This document shows, in pieces, positions 44,741-53,188 of a stretch of DNA of 64,000 nucleotides. A program made the position numbers and the translations under genes. Within the stretch, counting starts at the first letter, position 1. Every line of letters starts with the position of its first letter. Location: contig NZ_KI421500.1 of assembly GCF_000473145.1 (NCBI RefSeq), forward strand, positions 620,225 to 684,224, in the 5' to 3' direction. The notes under the pieces were generated by a model, which did no database searches, was not told where the DNA came from, and was given only the letters and a program-made list of their open reading frames with translations. The stretch comes from Leisingera daeponensis DSM 23529 (GTDB lineage: Bacteria; Pseudomonadota; Alphaproteobacteria; Rhodobacterales; Rhodobacteraceae).

Positions 44741-46486
44741 ATGAACCTCTTTACCGATATCCGCTCGCTCGTGATCGACAGCCTGACCGCCATGACCGGC
44801 GAGGGCGCGCTGCCCGAGGGGCTCGATTTTGCCAATGTCGCGGTGGAGCCGCCGCGCGACGCCGCCCATGGCGACATGGCGACCAATGCGGCGATGGTGC
44901 TGGCCAAGCCCGCAAAGATGAAGCCGCGCGACATCGCCGAGGCGCTGGCCGCCAAGCTGGCAGCGGACGAGCGGATCACCAGCGCCGAGGTCGCAGGCCC
45001 CGGCTTCCTGAACCTGCGGCTGGCGCCGGGCATCTGGCAAGGGGTGCTGAAATCGGTCCTGGACGCAGGCACGGATTTCGGCCGCTCCGGCATCGGCGCG
45101 GGCAAGCGCGTGAACGTGGAATATGTCTCCGCCAACCCGACCGGTCCGCTGCACGTGGGCCATACCCGCGGCGCGGTGTTCGGCGATGCGCTGGCGGCAC
45201 TGCTGGCCTATGCCGGCTATGACGTCACCCGCGAGTATTACATCAACGACGGCGGCGGCCAGGTCGATGTTCTGGCGCGCTCTGTCTACCTGCGCTACCT
45301 GGAGGCGCACGGACAGGACATCGCCTTTGCCGACGGCACCTATCCCGGCGATTACCTGGTCCCGGTCGGCCAGGCGCTGAAGGACAAGGCGGGCGATGCC
45401 TATCTCGATCAGCCCGAAGAAGTCTGGCTGGCGGAGGTCCGTGAATTTGCCACCGATGCGATGATGGCGCTGATCCGCGAGGATCTGGCCCAGCTCGGCA
45501 TCGAAATGGATGTGTTCTACTCCGAGAAATCCCTCTACGGCACCGGCAAGATCGAGGCCGCGCTGAAGGCGCTGGAGTCCAAGGGGCTGATCTATCAGGG
45601 GGTGCTGGAGCCGCCGAAGGGCAAGAAACCCGACGACTGGGAACCGCGCGAGCAGACCCTGTTCAAATCCACCGATCACGGCGACGACGTTGACCGGGCG
45701 GTGAAGAAATCGGACGGCACCTGGACCTATTTCGCGCCCGACATCGCCTATCACTACGACAAGGTGGAGCGCGGCTTTGACGAGCTGATCGACGTTTTCG
45801 GCGCCGATCACGGCGGTTATGTCAAACGGATGAAGGCTGCAGTATCGGCGCTCTCCGATGGCAAGGTGCCGCTGGATATCAAGCTGTGCCAGCTGGTGAA
45901 GCTGTATAAGGACGGCCAGGAATTCAAGATGTCCAAGCGGGCAGGGACCTTTGTCACCCTGCGCGATGTGGTCGATGCTGTCGGCCCGGACGTCACCCGC
46001 TTCATGCTGCTGACCCGCAAGAACGATCAGGGCTTCGATTTCGACCTCGACAAGGCGCTGGAGCAGTCCAAGGACAACCCGGTGTTCTACGTGCAATACG
46101 CCAACGCGCGGATCTGCTCGACCCTGCGCAAGGCAGAGGAGCAGGGGATTGCGGCGGATGATGCGGCGCTCAACGCCGCCGATCTCAGCCTGGTGTCCGA
46201 CCCGGCGCAGCTGGCGGTGGCCAAGAAGCTGGCCGAATGGCCGCGCCTGGTGGAAGTCGCGGCCCGCACCCATGAGCCGCACCGGGTGGCCTTCTATCTC
46301 TACGATCTGGCCTCGGAGCTGCACGGGCTGTACCACATGGGAAAATCGCAAGAGGGTTTACGATTTGTTAACGAGAGCAGCCAATCGGCAACACATGCGA
46401 ATTTGGCCCTGGCCAAAGCCGTTTCCGTTGTCATTTCGGCTGGTCTTGGTATTCTTGGCGTGAAACCGGCAGAAGAGATGCGATAA
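44741..46486 (+). CDS. argS: Arginyl-tRNA synthetase
   Basis: Predicted 581-residue class I aminoacyl-tRNA synthetase. The Arg-specific N-terminal domain (residues about 1-110) is followed by the Rossmann catalytic domain with the HIGH-type motif HVGH at 138-141 in [20 protein letters not shown], and a KMSK motif in [14 protein letters not shown]. The anticodon-binding DALR domain follows. Length equals E. coli ArgS (577). GGGA lies upstream of the ATG. It begins the run argS-SPOR-nagZ-scpA-scpB, a conserved order in Rhodobacteraceae. Confidence 0.97.
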   Translation: MNLFTDIRSLVIDSLTAMTGEGALPEGLDFANVAVEPPRDAAHGDMATNAAMVLAKPAKMKPRDIAEALAAKLAADERITSAEVAGPGFLNLRLAPGIWQGVLKSVLDAGTDFGRSGIGAGKRVNVEYVSANPTGPLHVGHTRGAVFGDALAALLAYAGYDVTREYYINDGGGQVDVLARSVYLRYLEAHGQDIAFADGTYPGDYLVPVGQALKDKAGDAYLDQPEEVWLAEVREFATDAMMALIREDLAQLGIEMDVFYSEKSLYGTGKIEAALKALESKGLIYQGVLEPPKGKKPDDWEPREQTLFKSTDHGDDVDRAVKKSDGTWTYFAPDIAYHYDKVERGFDELIDVFGADHGGYVKRMKAAVSALSDGKVPLDIKLCQLVKLYKDGQEFKMSKRAGTFVTLRDVVDAVGPDVTRFMLLTRKNDQGFDFDLDKALEQSKDNPVFYVQYANARICSTLRKAEEQGIAADDAALNAADLSLVSDPAQLAVAKKLAEWPRLVEVAARTHEPHRVAFYLYDLASELHGLYHMGKSQEGLRFVNESSQSATHANLALAKAVSVVISAGLGILGVKPAEEMR

Positions 46487-46604
46487 CCAAAACGGGGCGT
46501 CGGCCCCAGCGGTTAAAATTGCACACCCGCCGGAGTGAGGCAGTTCAAGAGACTTGGGGCGCGGCGCCGATTCGGCGCTGCAAATCCGGGCAGTGAGGCG
46601 GAAA

Positions 46605-47771
46605 ATGGCGTATTTTGCGCAGGCGGGCCAGGGCCACGCCTATATTCAGGGCGGTGTTCAAAGGCAGGACACCGCAACTGGCGGGGCCTACGGGCAGCAG
46701 TACTCCGATCAGCATTACACCGGTCCGGGCGCGGAGCCGGCATACGGTTACGAGGATCCCGCCTACGGCTATCAGCCTGACGGACAGAGCTATGACGCGC
46801 AGGAATATGCCGCTTACGCCGCGCCTGCCGGGCTGCGGACGCGATTCTCCCGCACCCTCAGCCTGCTGGGCGCCGCCGCCTCCGTTGCGCTGGTCGCGGG
46901 GGTTGGCGTCTGGGGCTACAAGCTGGTGATGCGCGATGTCAGCGGCGTGCCGGTGGTGCGCGCGGCCGAGGGGCCGATGCGCGAACAGCCCGTGAATCCG
47001 GGCGGCTCCCAGGCGGATCACCAGGGGCTGGCGGTGAATGCGGTTGCCGCCAGCGGTAGCGCCGAGGCGCCGGCCGACCGTCTGACCCTGGCACCGCCCG
47101 CAATCCGGCTGACAGACGACGACAAGCCGCTGCCGCAGCTGGCCGCGGAAACCGCCCCGGCGGAGCTGCCGGCCGTTCCGGCAGAACCTGTGGCGGCTGA
47201 AGCCCCCGGTGTCAGCGAGGACGCGGTGGCCTCTTTCCAGAACGGCGACATCGACGCGCTGGTCGCAGAACTCGCCCGCGAGGCGGAAACGCTGTCGGCT
47301 GCGGTGCCCGCTTCGGCGCAGGCGCCCGCCATCGTGCAGCCGGAACCGCTGCAGCCAGGCTTGGCCGCGGCAGCGCCGTCTCCCGCCGTCCTGAATGCGC
47401 CCGGCGTCAAGCACTCGCTGCGGCCCTCCGCCCGGCCCGCACGGTTCAGCCCCGCACCGGCCGCAGCCGCACCGGCAGCCCCTGCCGCTGCCGTCGAAGT
47501 CGACCCGGCCACCCTCCCGGCCGGCACACGGCTGGCGCAGCTGGGCGCCTATGAAAGCCCGGAAGTCGCGCGCGCCGAATGGGACCGGATCCATGCCCGC
47601 TTTGCCGATTACCTGGAAGGCAAGCAGCGGGTGATCCAGCGCGCCGAAAGCGGCGGCCGCACCTTCTACCGCCTGCGGGCGATGGGCTTTGCCGGACTGT
47701 CGGATGCCCGCCGCTTCTGCTCGGCGCTGGTGGCTGGCAATGCCGACTGCATTCCGGTAACCACACGGTAA
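46605..47771 (+). CDS. SPOR-domain membrane protein
   Basis: Predicted 388-residue single-span protein. A tyrosine/glutamine-rich cytoplasmic N-terminus (about 1-80, with YGYEDPAYGYQPD) precedes one membrane helix at about 88-108. A long alanine/proline-rich periplasmic linker leads to a C-terminal SPOR domain (about 300-385; AGTRLAQLGAYESPEVARAE and GRTFYRLRAMGFAGLSDARR). SPOR domains bind denuded peptidoglycan glycans at division sites. ATG 46605 follows GAGGCGGAAA. It lies between argS and nagZ; the peptidoglycan-recycling neighbour fits a cell-wall role. Confidence 0.92.
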   Translation: MAYFAQAGQGHAYIQGGVQRQDTATGGAYGQQYSDQHYTGPGAEPAYGYEDPAYGYQPDGQSYDAQEYAAYAAPAGLRTRFSRTLSLLGAAASVALVAGVGVWGYKLVMRDVSGVPVVRAAEGPMREQPVNPGGSQADHQGLAVNAVAASGSAEAPADRLTLAPPAIRLTDDDKPLPQLAAETAPAELPAVPAEPVAAEAPGVSEDAVASFQNGDIDALVAELAREAETLSAAVPASAQAPAIVQPEPLQPGLAAAAPSPAVLNAPGVKHSLRPSARPARFSPAPAAAAPAAPAAAVEVDPATLPAGTRLAQLGAYESPEVARAEWDRIHARFADYLEGKQRVIQRAESGGRTFYRLRAMGFAGLSDARRFCSALVAGNADCIPVTTR

Positions 47772-47888
47772 CGAACCGCCTGGCCGCGAGGCCGGGCAGC
47801 GCCCGTCCCGCCCCCAGGGCGGGCGCTATGCACCCACCCCGGGCCGGGCGCTGCTCTCCCGGACCCAAGGGGGCCATAGGGCACACTC

Positions 47889-48893
47889 ATGACTTTTGGA
47901 GCCACCATCCTCGACGCCGACGGCCTGCGCCTGAGCGCAGATGAAAAGGCGTTCTTCCGCGACGCCGATCCCTTCGGCTTCATCCTGTTTGCCCGCAACA
48001 TCGAAAGCGCCGATCAGGTCCGCGCCCTGTGCGGCGATTTCCGCGAGGCGGTGGGCCGGGACTGTCCCATAACCATCGACCAGGAGGGCGGCCGGGTGCA
48101 GCGTCTGCGCGAGCCGCTGGGGCGCAACTGGCTGCCGCCGCTGGAGCATGTCGTGCGGGCGGGCGCCGGCGCCGAACGCGCCATGTACCTGCGCTATCGG
48201 CTGATCGCGCATGAGTTGCACGGCCTCGGCATCGACAGCAATTGCGCCCCGATTGCCGACGTGGCCTGCGCGGACACCCACGAGTTCCTGAAGAACCGCT
48301 GTTACGGCGAAGACACCCGGTCGGTTGCCGCCATCGGCTGCGCGGTGGCGCAGGGCCATCTGGACGGCGGCGTGCTGCCGGTGCTGAAACACATCCCCGG
48401 CCACGGCCGCGCCACCGCCGACAGCCATCTGGACCTGCCGCATGTGGCCAGCGATCCGGAGACACTGGAGCAAAGCGATTTTGCCGCCTTCAAAGCGCTG
48501 AATGACCTGCCGCTGGGGATGACCGCGCATCTGGTCTATGACGCCTATGACAGCCGCCCGGCCACCACCTCGCCGGTGATGATGCAGCTGATCCGCGAGC
48601 AGATCGGCTTCGACGGGCTGATCATGACCGACGACATCTCCATGAAGGCGCTCAAGGGCGCGCTGACCGGCATCACCCGGGACTCCCTTGCCGCGGGCTG
48701 CGACGTGGTCCTGCTGTGCAATGCGCCGCTGGCGGACCGGATCGCCGTCGCAGAGGCCGCAGGAAGTATGACAGCGGCAGCGCAAACCCGCGCAGACCGT
48801 GCGCTGGCAGCCCGCAAACCCCCTGCGGATCTTGACATTCAGGCCGCCGAAGACGAACTTGCCGCCCTCATGGGCGGGCAGGTGTATGGCTGA
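47889..48893 (+). CDS. nagZ: Beta-N-acetylhexosaminidase (NagZ, GH3)
   Basis: Predicted 334-residue cytoplasmic glycosidase that removes GlcNAc from 1,6-anhydroMurNAc muropeptides during wall recycling. GH3 signatures are present: DADPFGFILFARNI, ITIDQEGGRVQRLRE, VLKHIPGHGRATADSHLDLP with the Asp-His dyad region, and IMTDDISMKAL with the nucleophilic aspartate. The last 8 bases overlap the scpA start, so it is co-translated with the segregation genes. Confidence 0.95.
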   Translation: MTFGATILDADGLRLSADEKAFFRDADPFGFILFARNIESADQVRALCGDFREAVGRDCPITIDQEGGRVQRLREPLGRNWLPPLEHVVRAGAGAERAMYLRYRLIAHELHGLGIDSNCAPIADVACADTHEFLKNRCYGEDTRSVAAIGCAVAQGHLDGGVLPVLKHIPGHGRATADSHLDLPHVASDPETLEQSDFAAFKALNDLPLGMTAHLVYDAYDSRPATTSPVMMQLIREQIGFDGLIMTDDISMKALKGALTGITRDSLAAGCDVVLLCNAPLADRIAVAEAAGSMTAAAQTRADRALAARKPPADLDIQAAEDELAALMGGQVYG

Positions 48894-49680
48894 GCAGACA
48901 CTCTTTTCAGACGCGGACAGATCGGTAGAGGAACGGCTGGCGGCCGAGGCCCTGATCGTGGACGTGGACGGATTCGAAGGCCCGCTGGACCTGCTCTTGA
49001 CGCTGTCGCGCACCCAGAAGGTGGACCTGCGCAAGATCTCCGTGCTGGAGCTGGCGCGGCAGTATCTGACCTTCGTCGAGAAGGCCAAGGAGCTGCGGAT
49101 CGAACTGGCGGCCGATTATCTGGTGATGGCGGCCTGGCTCGCCTTTCTGAAATCCCGCCTGTTGCTGCCGCCGGACCCGGAGGAAGAGGGGCCATCGGGC
49201 GAGGAACTGGCCGCCCACCTGGCGTTCCAGCTGGAGCGTTTGCAGGCGATGCGCGACGCCGCTGCCCGGCTGATGGGCCGCGACCGGCTGGGCCGCGACT
49301 TCTTCGGGCGCGGGGAGGAAGAGACCGTCGCCCGGATCAAGACCGTCACCTATACCGCCAACCTCCTGGATCTGATGCAAGCCTATGCCCGCATCCGCAC
49401 CAAGGAGGATTTCCGCCCCTTCGTGATGGACCGCGACTCGGTTTTCACCATGGAGGAAGCGCTGGACCGGATGCGCCACCTGCTGGGCTTTACCGGCGAT
49501 TGGACCGACCTGATCAGCTATCTGCCGGACGGCTGGCACAGCGATCCGGTCAAGCGGCGGTCGGCCACCGCGGCGACCTTTGCCGCGTCGCTGCAACTGG
49601 TCAAGGAAGGCAAGGCAGAGCTGCGCCAGAGCGAAACATTTGCGCCGATCCAGCTGCGCAGCCTGAACGAGGATAGCTGA
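48886..49680 (+). CDS. scpA: Segregation and condensation protein ScpA
   Basis: Predicted 264-residue kleisin subunit of the SMC-ScpAB condensin that organises and separates chromosomes. The family core begins VDVDGFEGPLDLLLTLSRTQ then KVDLRKISVLELARQYL, and the ADYLVMAAWLAFLKSRLLLP segment is the ScpB-binding region. ATG 48886 overlaps the nagZ end; an alternative frame from 48799 lies in nagZ. The stop TGA shares its A with the scpB ATG. Confidence 0.95.
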   Translation: MAEQTLFSDADRSVEERLAAEALIVDVDGFEGPLDLLLTLSRTQKVDLRKISVLELARQYLTFVEKAKELRIELAADYLVMAAWLAFLKSRLLLPPDPEEEGPSGEELAAHLAFQLERLQAMRDAAARLMGRDRLGRDFFGRGEEETVARIKTVTYTANLLDLMQAYARIRTKEDFRPFVMDRDSVFTMEEALDRMRHLLGFTGDWTDLISYLPDGWHSDPVKRRSATAATFAASLQLVKEGKAELRQSETFAPIQLRSLNEDS

Positions 49681-50363
49681 TGGAAGACCAGATCATGGAC
49701 GGTCAGAGCCAGGGCGCTCCCGTCCGCGAAGACACAGATTCGCTGTTCGACGCGCCGCCGATGGCGGAGCAGGAGCGGATGGTGGAAGCGGTGCTGTTTG
49801 CCAGCGCCGAACCTGTCACTCTGCGCGACCTCGAAAGCCGCATGCCGCATGGCTGCAACCCGCGCGAGGCGGTGGAGCATCTGCGCAAGCGCTATGAGGG
49901 CCGCGGCGTGCGGGTGGTGCGTCTGGGCGATGCCTGGGCGATCCGCACCGCACCGGACCTGGGTTTCCTGATGCAGAAGGAAACCACCGAGCTGCGCAAG
50001 CTCAGCCGTGCCGCGATCGAGACCCTGGCGATTGTCGCCTACCACCAGCCGGTGACCCGCACCGAGATCGAAGAGATCCGCGGTGTGTCGGTGTCGCGCG
50101 GCACCATCGACCAGCTGATGGAGATGGACTGGATCCGCCTCGGCCGCCGCCGGATGACACCGGGCCGCCCGGTGACATTCGTGGTGACGCCGGACTTCCT
50201 CGACCACTTCGGCCTGGAAAGCGCCCGCGACCTGCCGGGCCTGAAGGAGCTGCGCGCCGCGGGCCTGCTGGAAAACCGCCCGCCGCCGGGCAGCCTGCCG
50301 CTGGGCCAGAGCGGCGACGAGGACGACGAGCCGGAAGAACAGGCGGAACTGTTCGAGGAGTGA
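49680..50363 (+). CDS. scpB: Segregation and condensation protein ScpB
   Basis: Predicted 227-residue winged-helix protein, partner of ScpA in the SMC complex. The two winged helices are in ERMVEAVLFASAEPVTLRDL (first) and LSRAAIETLAIVAYHQPVTR then TEIEEIRGVSVSRGTIDQLM (second). The C-terminus is an acidic tail (SGDEDDEPEEQAELFEE). Coupled to scpA by a TGATG overlap. The smc gene is not in this window. Confidence 0.95.
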   Translation: MEDQIMDGQSQGAPVREDTDSLFDAPPMAEQERMVEAVLFASAEPVTLRDLESRMPHGCNPREAVEHLRKRYEGRGVRVVRLGDAWAIRTAPDLGFLMQKETTELRKLSRAAIETLAIVAYHQPVTRTEIEEIRGVSVSRGTIDQLMEMDWIRLGRRRMTPGRPVTFVVTPDFLDHFGLESARDLPGLKELRAAGLLENRPPPGSLPLGQSGDEDDEPEEQAELFEE

Positions 50364-50445
50364 CGCCTGCGCGGCTCAGTACGCCCGGAAATTGCCGCAT
50401 TGCGCCTTTATGGTGGCGGGCAGGCGAATGCGGAGGGCTGAGCTA

Positions 50446-50643
50446 ATGAGTGCGAACTGGATCATCCGCATGGTATTGCGCCGCCTGATCGGGCGCGCGG
50501 TGAATGCCGGACTGCGCCGCGCGGCGCAACACGGCGCGCAGCGCCTGGGCAAGAGCAAGGGACCGGCACCGGGGTTCGGTCCGGGCCCCAGCCCCCGGCG
50601 CAAGCTGCGCAATGCCGCGTCGCGCATCCCCAAGGTCAAGTAG
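50446..50643 (+). CDS. Small basic hypothetical protein after scpB
   Basis: Predicted 65-residue protein with a strong arginine/lysine excess (MSANWIIRMVLRRLIGRAVN, later RRKLRNAASRIPKVK). GGAGG lies nine bases before ATG 50446; a longer frame from 50392 is less favoured. A short amphipathic helix at the N-terminus might bind membranes or nucleic acid. I recall similar small proteins after scpB in other Rhodobacteraceae, no known role. Its 3' end faces the DUF1353 gene. Confidence 0.6.
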   Translation: MSANWIIRMVLRRLIGRAVNAGLRRAAQHGAQRLGKSKGPAPGFGPGPSPRRKLRNAASRIPKVK

Positions 50644-50720
50644 AGGAACCGGCAGGCAGTGTGCCGTGCCTGCGGAATGTGCCCACCGGATTAGGCTGAG
50701 GGCAGTGCCATAAACAGATA

Positions 50721-51677
50721 CTACCCCGGGACGTCCTGGCGTTGGAAACGGAATGCGTCAGCTGGGAAGTCGAATTCCCGCGCGACAGCGTTCAAGTCAC
50801 GCTGCCTTTCATAGATCGGCACAAAGTCGTGCACGGGTTCAAAAGTGGGCACGTTTTTCAGTTCCGGCAGTTCATTGTTTGCCCAGACCGGGACGTTGTT
50901 GAGATCCAGTCCTTCCCAACTTGCCATCAGCCCAAGATCGGCCTTAGTTAGGGGGGTAGTAGCGGAAAGGTGCTTGCTAAGACTTTCGGCATTGGCCTCA
51001 ATGCTGGATAGGCTGGCGAACACCTGACCGTTCTCGGTTACATCCAGCACGATGCCATCGGAAGTCTTGAGCGTGCGCGCGACTGCGGCGAACTTGGCAA
51101 GTGCAAACGTAAGCTGTTCCGGATCTTCAAGATTGGCTACAGCCTGAGGGACCGTCTTGGTCACGACGTTGGAAACCGAGTTGCACACAAGGTTGCCCGA
51201 AATCTCTGTGCACTCCTGGCTCTGAACTACGCTGCGCTCAACTGTCCATGAAGGTCCAAACGTCCTGACTGCCCAGTACATGAGTTTTGCGCGCCAGTCC
51301 TCCACACCATTGGCGCGCATGCCGTAGTAGAAGTTCCGATGAGTATCGTGGGCAGTGCGCGTTTGTACCTGGGTATAGTAGTCGTGAATGACAGAGGCTT
51401 TCAGGTAACGGCCTGTAAACGGGCCGCCGATGAAGGACCAGAATGCCGGTGGGATAGAAGCGCCGTTTACTTCTGCGCCGGCTGGAGTCGTCCACCTGAG
51501 GCCATTGGGGTCATCGAAATGAAAGTCTGTTCCGAGTTTGAAGACGGTCCACGGCTCGGCGCTGTGGAACTCGCCCTTTGGCCCTTCGGTAAAAAGACCG
51601 AAGAACTCCTGCGAAAAAGCAGGTTGAGGCAGGGCCAGGAATAGGGCTGCTACAAAACGTATCTTACGATTCTTCAT
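50721..51677 (-). CDS. DUF1353-containing exported protein, low-GC (likely transferred)
   Basis: Predicted 318-residue secreted or periplasmic protein: signal peptide MKNRKIRFVAALFLALPQPA, cleavage near FSQE. The N-terminal 120 residues match DUF1353 (AEVNGASIPPAFWSFIGGPF, then TGRYLKASVIHDYY). This family is often phage or plasmid associated and of unknown function. The rest, with an internal CTEISGNLVC cysteine pair, is unrecognised. Third-position GC is clearly lower than in the neighbouring scp and dcd genes, suggesting lateral acquisition. ATG 51677 has GAGG eight bases upstream. Convergent with the 65-residue gene; no integrase nearby. Confidence 0.75.
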   Translation of the reverse strand: MKNRKIRFVAALFLALPQPAFSQEFFGLFTEGPKGEFHSAEPWTVFKLGTDFHFDDPNGLRWTTPAGAEVNGASIPPAFWSFIGGPFTGRYLKASVIHDYYTQVQTRTAHDTHRNFYYGMRANGVEDWRAKLMYWAVRTFGPSWTVERSVVQSQECTEISGNLVCNSVSNVVTKTVPQAVANLEDPEQLTFALAKFAAVARTLKTSDGIVLDVTENGQVFASLSSIEANAESLSKHLSATTPLTKADLGLMASWEGLDLNNVPVWANNELPELKNVPTFEPVHDFVPIYERQRDLNAVAREFDFPADAFRFQRQDVPG

Positions 51678-51717
51678 CACCTTTTCCTCGCTATCGGCTG
51701 GAATGGAGGTAAGTGCG

Positions 51718-51735
51718 CTCAGGCGCCTGCCTGAG
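51718..51735 (-). terminator. Hairpin after dcd
   Basis: CTCAGGC / GCCTGAG with a GCCT loop, 25 bases past the dcd stop. No U-tract, so termination is uncertain; it also lies just upstream of the DUF1353 gene. Confidence 0.4.
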
Positions 51736-51759
51736 GGTAGTGTAGAAGCGCCCCTGCAT

Positions 51760-52836
51760 TCAAGGGTTGCGGAAATGCTTGGACAGCTTCAGCCCCTGGC
51801 CCTGGTAGTTCGACGCTATGCCGGCACCATAAAGCTGCTCCGGCACCTCGGCCATCTTCTCATAGACCAGACGGCCCACCACCTGGCCGTGCTCCAGCAC
51901 AAACGGCGCCTCGTGGCAGCGCACTTCCAGCACCCCGCGCGATCCGGCACCGCCCGCCGCGTCATGGCCGAATCCGGGATCGAAGAAGCCCGCGTAATGC
52001 ACCCGGAACTCGCCCACCATCGCCAGATAAGGCGCCATCTCGGCGGCAAAGGCGGGCGGGATATGCACCGCTTCGCGGCTCACCAGGATATAGAACGCGC
52101 CGGGATCCAGGATGATGCGGCCATCCTTGGTGCGCACCTCCTCCCAGTATTCCTGCGGGTCGTATTCGCCGATCCGGTCCAGGTCGATCACCCCGGTATG
52201 CGGTTTGGCGCGGTAGCCGACCAGATCGGTGCCCGGCAGTTTCAGATCGACGGAAAAGCCCAAACCATCCTCGATCATCGCCTCGCCATCGACCAGCGGC
52301 GTGCACGCGTGCAGCATCTTCAGTTCCGCATCCGACAGCACCGCCTGGCCGCGGCGGAAGCGGATCTGGTTCAGCCGCATGCCCGGCCGCACCAGAACCG
52401 AGAACGAGCGCGGGCAGATCTCCGCGTAAAGCGGCCCCTGGTAGCCGGGCTTGATCCGGTCGAACTCCTCGCCGCCATCGGTGATGGTGCGGGTCAGAAG
52501 GTCGAGCCGCCCGGTGGAGCTTTTGGCATTGGCCACCGCGGAAACATCCTGCGGCAGCGCCAGACCTTCCATCAAGGGCACCACATAGACGCAACCCTTT
52601 TCCAGCACCGCGCCGCCGTCGAGGCTGATGCGGTGCATCTCGAATTCCGTCAGACGGTCGGAGACGCTGCGGCCCTGGCCCGCCAGAAAAGATGCGCGCA
52701 CCCGGTAGGCGACATTGCCCAGCCGCAGGTCGAGGCTGGCAGGCTGCACCTGACCCTCCACCAGCGGGCTGCTGACGGTGATCGCGCCGTTCTCCAGCAT
52801 GTTTTCAATGGTTTGGCTGGGCAAAACGCCTGTCAT
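51760..52836 (-). CDS. dcd: Two-domain dCTP deaminase
   Basis: Predicted 358-residue enzyme converting dCTP to dUTP for thymidylate synthesis. It is nearly twice the length of E. coli Dcd (193). The N-terminal half carries VANAKSSTGRLDLLTRTITD, the dUTPase/Dcd nucleotide-binding motif with the catalytic region, and QPASLDLRLGNVAYRVRASF. The C-terminal half (residues about 200-355) is a second dUTPase-like fold with IPPAFAAEMAPYLAMVGEFR but without an obvious second active site. This fused form is the usual alphaproteobacterial version. AGGGACAGGAA precedes ATG 52836. Confidence 0.9.
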   Translation of the reverse strand: MTGVLPSQTIENMLENGAITVSSPLVEGQVQPASLDLRLGNVAYRVRASFLAGQGRSVSDRLTEFEMHRISLDGGAVLEKGCVYVVPLMEGLALPQDVSAVANAKSSTGRLDLLTRTITDGGEEFDRIKPGYQGPLYAEICPRSFSVLVRPGMRLNQIRFRRGQAVLSDAELKMLHACTPLVDGEAMIEDGLGFSVDLKLPGTDLVGYRAKPHTGVIDLDRIGEYDPQEYWEEVRTKDGRIILDPGAFYILVSREAVHIPPAFAAEMAPYLAMVGEFRVHYAGFFDPGFGHDAAGGAGSRGVLEVRCHEAPFVLEHGQVVGRLVYEKMAEVPEQLYGAGIASNYQGQGLKLSKHFRNP

Positions 52837-52922
52837 TTCCTGTCCCTCCCCGCGCCGGAATTTCCGGCGATGCTGGCCCAATCGGCCCCGCTGCGCAATC
52901 GGCAATTCAGGGCCGGGATATG

Positions 52923-52956
52923 AAAACGCCCGGGTGCCGAAGCACCCGGGCGTTTT
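52923..52956 (-). terminator. Terminator of tRNA-Pro
   Basis: A perfect 15-bp stem (AAAACGCCCGGGTGC / GCACCCGGGCGTTTT) with a 4-nt loop lies just past the tRNA 3' end on the minus strand, running into TTTT. It could also act on the opposite strand. Confidence 0.9.
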
Positions 52957-52961
52957 TCAAA

Positions 52962-53038
52962 TGGTCGGGCTAGCAGGACTCGAACCTGCGACCTTCCGTC
53001 CCCCAGACGGACGCGCTACCAGGCTGCGCCATAGCCCG
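52962..53038 (-). tRNA. tRNA-Pro (anticodon GGG)
   Basis: 77 bases including an encoded CCA. The acceptor stem is CGGGCTA / TAGCCCG. The anticodon arm has stem TCCGT / ACGGA and loop CTGGGGG, giving anticodon GGG (reads CCC and CCU). The T-arm has GGTTCGAGTCC. It is transcribed on the minus strand after merR and ends at a strong terminator. Confidence 0.95.
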
Positions 53039-53156
53039 TTGAAGAGCCTTCTAACCGTTTTCACGGCAGGGGCAAGAGGGGGCGGCAAGATTTTTTGCGC
53101 ATCCGCCCGGAAATCCTGCCGGCTGAGGCAGTTGCAGGCCCGCGCGTGCGCAAGGG

Positions 53157-53181
53157 GGCGTTTCCCGGCGCGGGAAACGCC
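53157..53181. terminator. Hairpin after merR (TTTCCCG family)
   Basis: GGCGTTTCCCG-GCG-CGGGAAACGCC, an 11-bp perfect stem, 8 bases past the merR stop. It belongs to the same family as 42463 and 44602. Confidence 0.6.
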
Positions 53182-53188
53182 CGTGCAA

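Noticed and set aside
52962..53038. Attachment site of an integrated element at tRNA-Pro.
   Set aside because: No duplicated tRNA 3' end, integrase or phage genes are present on either side.
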